A stretch of 11,357 nucleotides of DNA. Origin: Saccoglossus kowalevskii (Eukaryota > Hemichordata > Enteropneusta > Harrimaniidae). The notes below the pieces were generated by a model. The model had not been told where the DNA came from. It ran no database searches and saw nothing but the letters and a program-made list of their open reading frames with translations. Shown piece after piece: positions 6,710 through 11,357 of this stretch; position 1 is the first letter of the stretch, and the number at the start of each line of letters is the position of its first letter. The position numbers and the translations under genes are program-made. The stretch is taken from positions 473,518 to 484,874 of the forward strand of contig NW_003147272.1 in assembly GCF_000003605.2 (NCBI RefSeq), read 5' to 3'.

Positions 6710-7170
6710 TCATGTCTGCCCTCGAAACACGGTTAATGAATATAGATAAGGGCGATATACTCATTTACATACATTTAAATGCTTCTAGAATTCCGTCTTT
6801 TATTGACACGTATTGTATGTTTAATACATTAATTAAAGTATTGTCTTACCTGGTGTGGAGATGGGGACGGTTTTATATAAGAGTTTATGTTTAGATACTG
6901 TAGAATACTTTATTTTCACTTGGAATACATTTTCACTAAAGTAATGATTCAGTAAAAATAAAATCCATTGAATTTAACCTTTTTCCTATATTTTACATTC
7001 AACTCGTCAAAAATCAGTGAAAATAAATTTCATACAAAAATCTCAAAAAGTGTTTTCAGCGAAAATTAATTCCAGCTAAACTAAAGTATTTTACAGTATT
7101 ACCCTTGGCCATTCACTTGAACGAGAACTTATTTTATGTTTATTCTAAGTTGTTTCCCCCCACGAAATGG
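6710..7170. other. AT-rich non-coding stretch
   Basis: A 60-codon ATG frame (6712-6894) reads MSALETRLMNIDKGD at its start and then becomes hydrophobic. I recognise nothing in it, and its length is compatible with chance. The rest is A/T-rich with no repeat or RNA structure that I can support. Confidence 0.45.
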
Positions 7171-7174
7171 CTGA

Positions 7175-7212
7175 ACTTGAATACTTGCAACTAGTTAACT
7201 AGAGATTCAAGT
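7175..7212. repeat. Nested palindromes
   Basis: CTAGTTAACTAG at 7191-7202 is a perfect 12-bp palindrome. It sits inside an 8-bp inverted repeat, ACTTGAAT (7175-7182) and ATTCAAGT (7205-7212). The internal spacing is asymmetric (8 nt on the left, 2 nt on the right), so a single hairpin would carry an internal loop. The function is unknown. Confidence 0.6.
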
Positions 7213-7582
7213 ACATCGTCCTGTTTATTTATCGTTCTCCAGGAAAATGATTGGTTATTATAAAGTGTTAGTGAACCGGAACCAGGTCTCTTCCAACATC
7301 TAATCGATAGACCCTTGTCTCAAGGTAGAGCCCCTTCCAAAAATGTCGTGATAATTGACCCTTAACCCTTATAGTTATCCTCTAAAAATTAGCCGATCTA
7401 GCAATGGTGAAAAATTCGTCCAATTCGTTCAAAAATTCGTGTCTCCACTACTTAATTCAACAAGTCGTTGTTAATGACACAGTCCCCGTTGTAATTAGGA
7501 GAAATGTTATTCCTGCTTAAGATAGAGTAATATTGCAGGATGTCGTCTTTGATCTGATCACAAGTTGAATCACAAATTGGAT

Positions 7583-7607
7583 ATGCAAATCAGTGGTCAT
7601 GTGACCA
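7583..7607 (+). promoter_or_regulatory. POU octamer beside a GGTCA/TGACC dyad
   Basis: ATGCAAAT (7583-7590) is the exact POU-domain octamer. Three bases later, TGGTCA-TG-TGACCA (7594-7607) places two nuclear-receptor-like half-sites in inverted arrangement with a 2-bp gap. The pair within 25 bp suggests a small enhancer. The 2-bp spacing is not the standard one for steroid receptors (3) or ecdysone-type receptors (1), so the second assignment is tentative. Confidence 0.35.
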
Positions 7608-7619
7608 TGTAAATAATTT

Positions 7620-8833
7620 CTGAATGAATTTGTAGTGTATGGTTAGTAATTAAGAGTAAATAATAAACTAATCTAGTGTCAAGGAACACCAGATTGATTA
7701 AATGACTTCTAAGTTTATATATTCATAACATATAATATGTTCACACACTTTATATTTATATTTGCTATTTTTCATATGATGTATGAAGTAAAGTCTCTAG
7801 TCTCATAAGTGTGTACCAGCTTAATTGTTATGTCGTTATCAAATGAAAATTTTTCTTAAAAAATGAAATTTAAAGTACTTTACAATTTAATGAGAACGAT
7901 GTCTCAGTAAAACATAACTGTGTTCCAAGTGACTAACATACAATGTATGTTTAAAAATATACACCTTGGAGTGTAATTTAACGATGTAGTAGAGGGTTTT
8001 GTCTATGAAAATATCAAATTTACTTTTTTTCCACATTCTGAATATATAACTAGAAAAAAACGATTGTAGCGATGGTTTAAAGGGAAATACATTTTGATTG
8101 AATCCGAGATACAGAGTGTTTTATGTTTTTTGTGATTTTTCATGCATAAGAAAACATGGGTATTTGGGGTTAATCTAAAGAGTTGATCTCGACTCCCAGT
8201 ATTCTCTGGTAGCTGCTAATGAAATCTGACAAAGGTAGTTTGTCTACTACTTTGACTTTAGAAAATACGACACAGTTCTCCCTTTTGTGAACTGTGACAT
8301 GAGATATCATAGTTCAAAACAACATTGACGATGTTTTTAAAAAGTGTTATGAGGTCAAAACACGCAACGCAACAGTAGACGAACTGGGAAATTGAATTCA
8401 AACCTTTTATAGTATCTCTACGTAGTTCGAGCATCATTTCTGTGGCCTTATTTCGGTTTCTTCAAAAATAACACCTCTCTATTTGCACAGTGATCACGTG
8501 ATTACACAGTACCATTTTTTGTTGGAATATTTATTTCATATTATTTGAAAAATAAGCTTTCTAAAACTATATAACTTGATGGGATTCCAAGAATATGTTA
8601 CTTCAGAAATGTGCTATGTAATTGCAATAACAATAACCTCTACTAAGTTTACTCACGCACTCAGTCGTAATCTGTTGTACGAGCTAACGTTATAGGAGGG
8701 AATCGTGCTGCTGCAAAGACACTCGCTCATTTTATCCTAAATGATCTATGTACATTCATCATTTTTTATTTAATTTATTATTATTTTGATTCCTTGACTA
8801 TGAACAACCGTTGGTAAATATCCTTGCATAGGT
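7620..8833. other. Long AT-rich non-coding stretch
   Basis: I see no gene in about 1.2 kb. TCACGTGA (8494-8501) is a perfect E-box palindrome of the MITF/USF type. AAAGTACTTT (7871-7880) is a 10-bp palindrome. Runs of TTTATATTTATATTT near 7750 and TTATTATTATTTT near 8776 are low-complexity. Nothing else stands out. Confidence 0.5.
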
Positions 8834-8983
8834 ATGTATTATGATGTATGTGACAAAACTATGAGACTGTACGTAGGTATCATAGAAACAGTTGTATGGT
8901 CAAAAAGAATGTTTACCAGCAGTAGAGCATCTTTTATGCTATCAGAAAATAAATTATCATGTACATGTATTCCTACAGGCCAT

Positions 8984-8994
8984 GCGGCCATCTT
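8984..8994 (-). promoter_or_regulatory. YY1-type motif left of the minisatellite
   Basis: The minus strand reads AAGATGGCCGC, a full match to the YY1 core AANATGGCNGC. It lies 26 bp before the first repeat unit and faces the opposite way from the similar motifs on the far side of the array. Either YY1 sites or degenerate inverted ends of an element could explain the pattern. Confidence 0.35.
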
Positions 8995-9019
8995 TAATCA
9001 TATCACAAAATGTAACAGT

Positions 9020-9603
9020 ATGTATCCATTTATACATGTACCATTTATACATGTACATTTTGTACTATGTATCCATTTATACATGTACCATGTATCCAAT
9101 TATACATGTACTATGTATCCATTTATACATGTACTATGTATCCATTTATACATGTACTATGTATCCATTTATACATGTACTATGTATCCATTTATACATG
9201 TACCATGTATCTATTTATACATGTACCATGTATCCATTTATACATGTACCATGTATCTATTTATACATGTACCATGTATCCATTTATACATGTACTATGT
9301 ATCCATTTATACATGTACCATTTATACATGTACTATGTATCCATTTATACATGTACCATGTATCCATTTATACATGTACCATGTATCTATTTATACATGT
9401 ACCATGTATCCATTTATACATGTACTATGTATCCATTTATACATGTACCATTTATACATGTACTATGTATCCATTTATACATGTACATTTTGTACTATGT
9501 ATCCATTTATACATGTACATTTTGTACTATGTATCCATTTATACATGTACTATGTATCCATTTATACATGTACCATTTATACATGTACTATGTATCCATT
9601 TAT
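9020..9603. repeat. Minisatellite, 23-bp unit with 15-bp short units
   Basis: The array has 22 copies beginning ATGTATC (the last partial, 9590-9603) and four short copies lacking the first 8 bases (9043, 9320, 9450, 9575). The full unit is ATGTATCCATTTATACATGT followed by ACC or ACT. A C-to-T variant at unit position 8 occurs in the copies at 9205, 9251 and 9381. A 10-bp insert, ATTTTGTACT, recurs at 9057, 9487 and 9519. The unit has no stop trinucleotide on the plus strand and 23 is not a multiple of 3. All three plus frames therefore stay open, giving spurious frames of up to 267 codons (8834-9637). On the minus strand each unit carries TATAAATGG. I do not call a protein here. Confidence 0.97.
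9213..9486. repeat. 130-bp higher-order duplication in the minisatellite
   Basis: Positions 9213-9356 are identical to 9343-9486, base for base, over 144 bp at an offset of 130 bp. That is five 23-bp units plus one 15-bp short unit. The duplicated module carries the same order of variants: plain unit, C-to-T unit, ACT unit, ACC unit, short unit, plain unit. Perfect identity including the variants points to a recent block duplication by unequal exchange or slippage, not independent unit-by-unit spread. An assembly artefact is possible. Confidence 0.9.
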
Positions 9604-9669
9604 CTGCAAAATATCAATGAAAACGATGCATAAGTAAAATAGATATAGTAGTATGGCCAACAAATAGAA

Positions 9670-9755
9670 ATGGCTGCCAGTCGACCATTTTTGATGACAT
9701 GTGTCCTAACATGTATAGAGATGCATTTAAAAAAAAAACAAGATGGCTGCCAGTC
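9670..9755 (+). repeat. Direct 13-bp repeats with YY1-type cores right of the minisatellite
   Basis: ATGGCTGCCAGTC occurs at 9670-9682 and 9743-9755, 73 bp apart. The second lies in AAGATGGCTGC (9740-9750), a full YY1-type core. The first has one mismatch to it. An A-run lies just before the second copy (9729-9738). Together with the inverted AAGATGGCCGC left of the array, these may be remnants of element ends that once enclosed the tandem array, or separate factor sites. Confidence 0.5.
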
Positions 9756-9759
9756 CGCT

Positions 9760-10020
9760 ATCGAACGGAGACTAATAACCCACAATCGCCATAAAGTCAG
9801 GCATACATGTTGATATGGAGACAAATCATAGCATGTGTTTGTTCACGCAAACATTCCGGTGTTGATTCCTAGGTTCAATCGCTTAAAATATAAAATTGTG
9901 TATAAACCAAAACATTTCAAGTTGTCAAGACAGTACAACCCAAGTCTGATGATATTGACCACAAATGTACTAGTACAAGCCATCGATTATGAGGACAATG
10001 ACTTACACTTGAACTAAGTC
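9760..10020. other. Non-coding stretch
   Basis: No gene can be supported. The one open frame (9835-10017) lacks an ATG start. CTAGGTTCAATCG at about 9869-9881 is loosely B-box-like but has no tRNA fold around it. Confidence 0.45.
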
Positions 10021-10088
10021 AGCGACATATGGTCCGGGGATGTCATTGCATCGCTAGCAGCACAGTCTTACGGAGCGAGATCCGCTAA

Positions 10089-10106
10089 GCATGAACGCGT
10101 TCATGC
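10089..10106. promoter_or_regulatory. 18-bp perfect palindrome with a GC core
   Basis: GCATGAACGCGTTCATGC is self-complementary over all 18 bases. It lies in a CpG-richer patch (about 10020-10200) that also holds CCGCGGGAA (10172-10180) and CACGTGGGAA (10182-10191), which contains an E-box and a CSL/Su(H)-type GTGGGAA core. The symmetry would suit a dimeric DNA-binding protein. The GAAC-N2-GTTC spacing does not match a factor that I can name. No gene is visible nearby. Confidence 0.5.
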
Positions 10107-10199
10107 ATATTTACCGGCGTGGGCACTTTTATTCCATCTCACTCTGCATTCTCGCAATATAGTACGACAGCCGCGGGAATAGCACGTGGGAATTGAAGC

Positions 10200-11357
10200 A
10201 AACATGCTGTATGGCATGACGCTTTCAAGATATGTTGTTTTTTCTTGATATAGTTTTTCGCAGCTCATTTATACAATCGCCATGATATCACAGTACTATC
10301 CTTGGGGAAAAAGAGTTGAGATAATGCGTGTTTGGGAAATCAACTCATCTTAGCTAAGATACCGTCAGCATCGACGGTTCGCAGCAGCCAAGACGACGGC
10401 ACTGTATTGGGTATATGTTACACTGCACATAGAAGGTTCCTAAGTGGTATGGTAATATGGCACACACCTGACACTGCCAACGGTGATTGACACTTAAACG
10501 AACATTTGAATTATGGATACCGTTTCCCCAATAGCAGAAAACATCGGCTTGGGTCAACTAAGCTTCTAATGAACCGATATCGTAGTTTTGAGTTTCCTTC
10601 ACGGTATGGAAATTGCAATGATTATTGGGCATAAATACGAAGACGCGAACAGACTAAAGAATGGATACAACTTTCAAAACTTCATACATAATCAAATCGA
10701 TTCATGCTACTTTCCGTGATCATTTATTTCAATGTAAAACAGACGCCTGTGATTTGACTTTGACAGATTTGTTAATACAACAACACAGCGAATCCACGTG
10801 ACCCAATACCCAGTCGTATTCCTCTCATCGTAACAATATAAGTATGGTTAATTTATACTATAACTCCCCTAAAGGTAACCTTTTCTCTGAAATGTTAGTA
10901 TGGATATGTTACCAACAATCCCACACATGGGAGTTCACTTGTATTTCCATATCGGCAATATAACTCTGCTATCGTCTGTATTTGAGTGAAGAACCTACCC
11001 ATGACTTCAGTCATCTGATAATTTGCCTCGTCAGATTGGTGATTACTCTGTAACCAACGTCTTCAAATATAAACTACAAATTTATCTTTCAACTTATTTA
11101 TATTTCCTTACTTTTTATATTTATATGTGTACTTTATTCCGTGCGCATTTCATCTCGCGTCTCTAAATTCACTCAATTTACATGTGATCAAAACACTTGA
11201 AGAACTTTTTTCGACCACGGTCTCTCTTCTATGAAAGATCACTTTGTCAATTTGAAAGGTACTTGATTATACGATGTAAACTTACTTGTCTGCTTTTCTA
11301 ACACAAGTATAATATACGATCGAAATGCTCACATACTCGTATATACTGATACTATGA
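10200..11357. other. Non-coding stretch to the window end
   Basis: No gene, RNA gene or repeat array can be supported. Small items are GGTCACGTGG-like GGGTCACGTGGA (minus strand, 10793-10804), an E-box of the USF/TFEB type, and the hairpin TCCCA-CACA-TGGGA at about 10919-10932. The 67-codon minus frame at 10557-10354 begins with TTG, not ATG, and resembles nothing I know. Confidence 0.5.

Noticed and set aside
8834-9637. Three overlapping plus-strand ORFs of 188-267 codons
   Set aside because: They are produced by a minisatellite whose unit lacks stop trinucleotides; the same peptide appears in every frame, so they are not evidence of a gene.
9600-9824. 74-codon minus-strand frame
   Set aside because: TTG start and a low-complexity Phe/Tyr/Ile-rich product derived from AT-rich DNA.
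10354-10557. 67-codon minus-strand Cys-rich frame
   Set aside because: TTG start, no recognisable motif, and chance length.
1-11357. CRISPR array, prophage or bacterial operon
   Set aside because: There are no spaced identical repeats with unique spacers, no long ORFs and no bacterial signals. The only tandem repeat is contiguous, without spacers.

Overview
This window looks like non-coding animal DNA, most likely from an invertebrate. It is AT-rich. The longest ATG-started reading frames outside a tandem repeat reach only about 60-75 codons, and none resembles a protein family I recognise. There are no ribosome-binding sites, operons, tRNA or rRNA genes that I can support. Several motifs match factors found across animals (RFX X-box, CTCF, NRF1, YY1, POU octamer, CRE). 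The many TACATGTA-type words and the short-period minisatellite would fit a mollusc or another marine invertebrate, but the taxon is a guess. No protein-coding gene is called with confidence. The window is best read as intergenic or intronic sequence with several small structured or regulatory islands.

Layout. Positions 1-560 are AT-rich, with a possible decayed LTR/primer-binding junction near 306. At 559-717 a CpG-rich segment is bounded by 28-bp imperfect inverted repeats, like a small TIR element (MITE). Positions 718-2850 are mostly featureless, with two unconvincing small ORFs. At 2859-2889 there is a long palindrome inside a GC clamp. From about 4040 to 4610 dyad-symmetric elements are concentrated: two AT-rich hairpins, a near-palindrome on ACCATGGT, a 20-bp palindrome on a full CRE, a 9-bp GC-rich stem next to an (AT)n run, a GC palindrome and an RFX X-box. 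This is the best candidate promoter or enhancer. At 5278-5752 there are two same-orientation CTCF-like motifs. At 6474-6702 two pre-miRNA-sized imperfect hairpins follow one another, the first coinciding with a 23-codon ORF in good Kozak context. At 7583-7607 an octamer abuts a GGTCA/TGACC dyad. Positions 7620-8980 are AT-rich and plain.

From 9020 to 9603 lies a minisatellite of 23-bp units with 15-bp short units, a recurrent 10-bp insert and a 130-bp higher-order duplication. Oppositely oriented YY1-like sequences flank it. At 10020-10200 a CpG-richer patch holds an 18-bp perfect palindrome. The rest, to 11357, shows nothing I can name.

The strongest leads are the two adjacent hairpins at 6482-6702, the dyad cluster at 4040-4610, the CTCF-like pair and the higher-order organisation of the minisatellite. 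All need expression, chromatin or comparative data. Nothing here establishes a new system.
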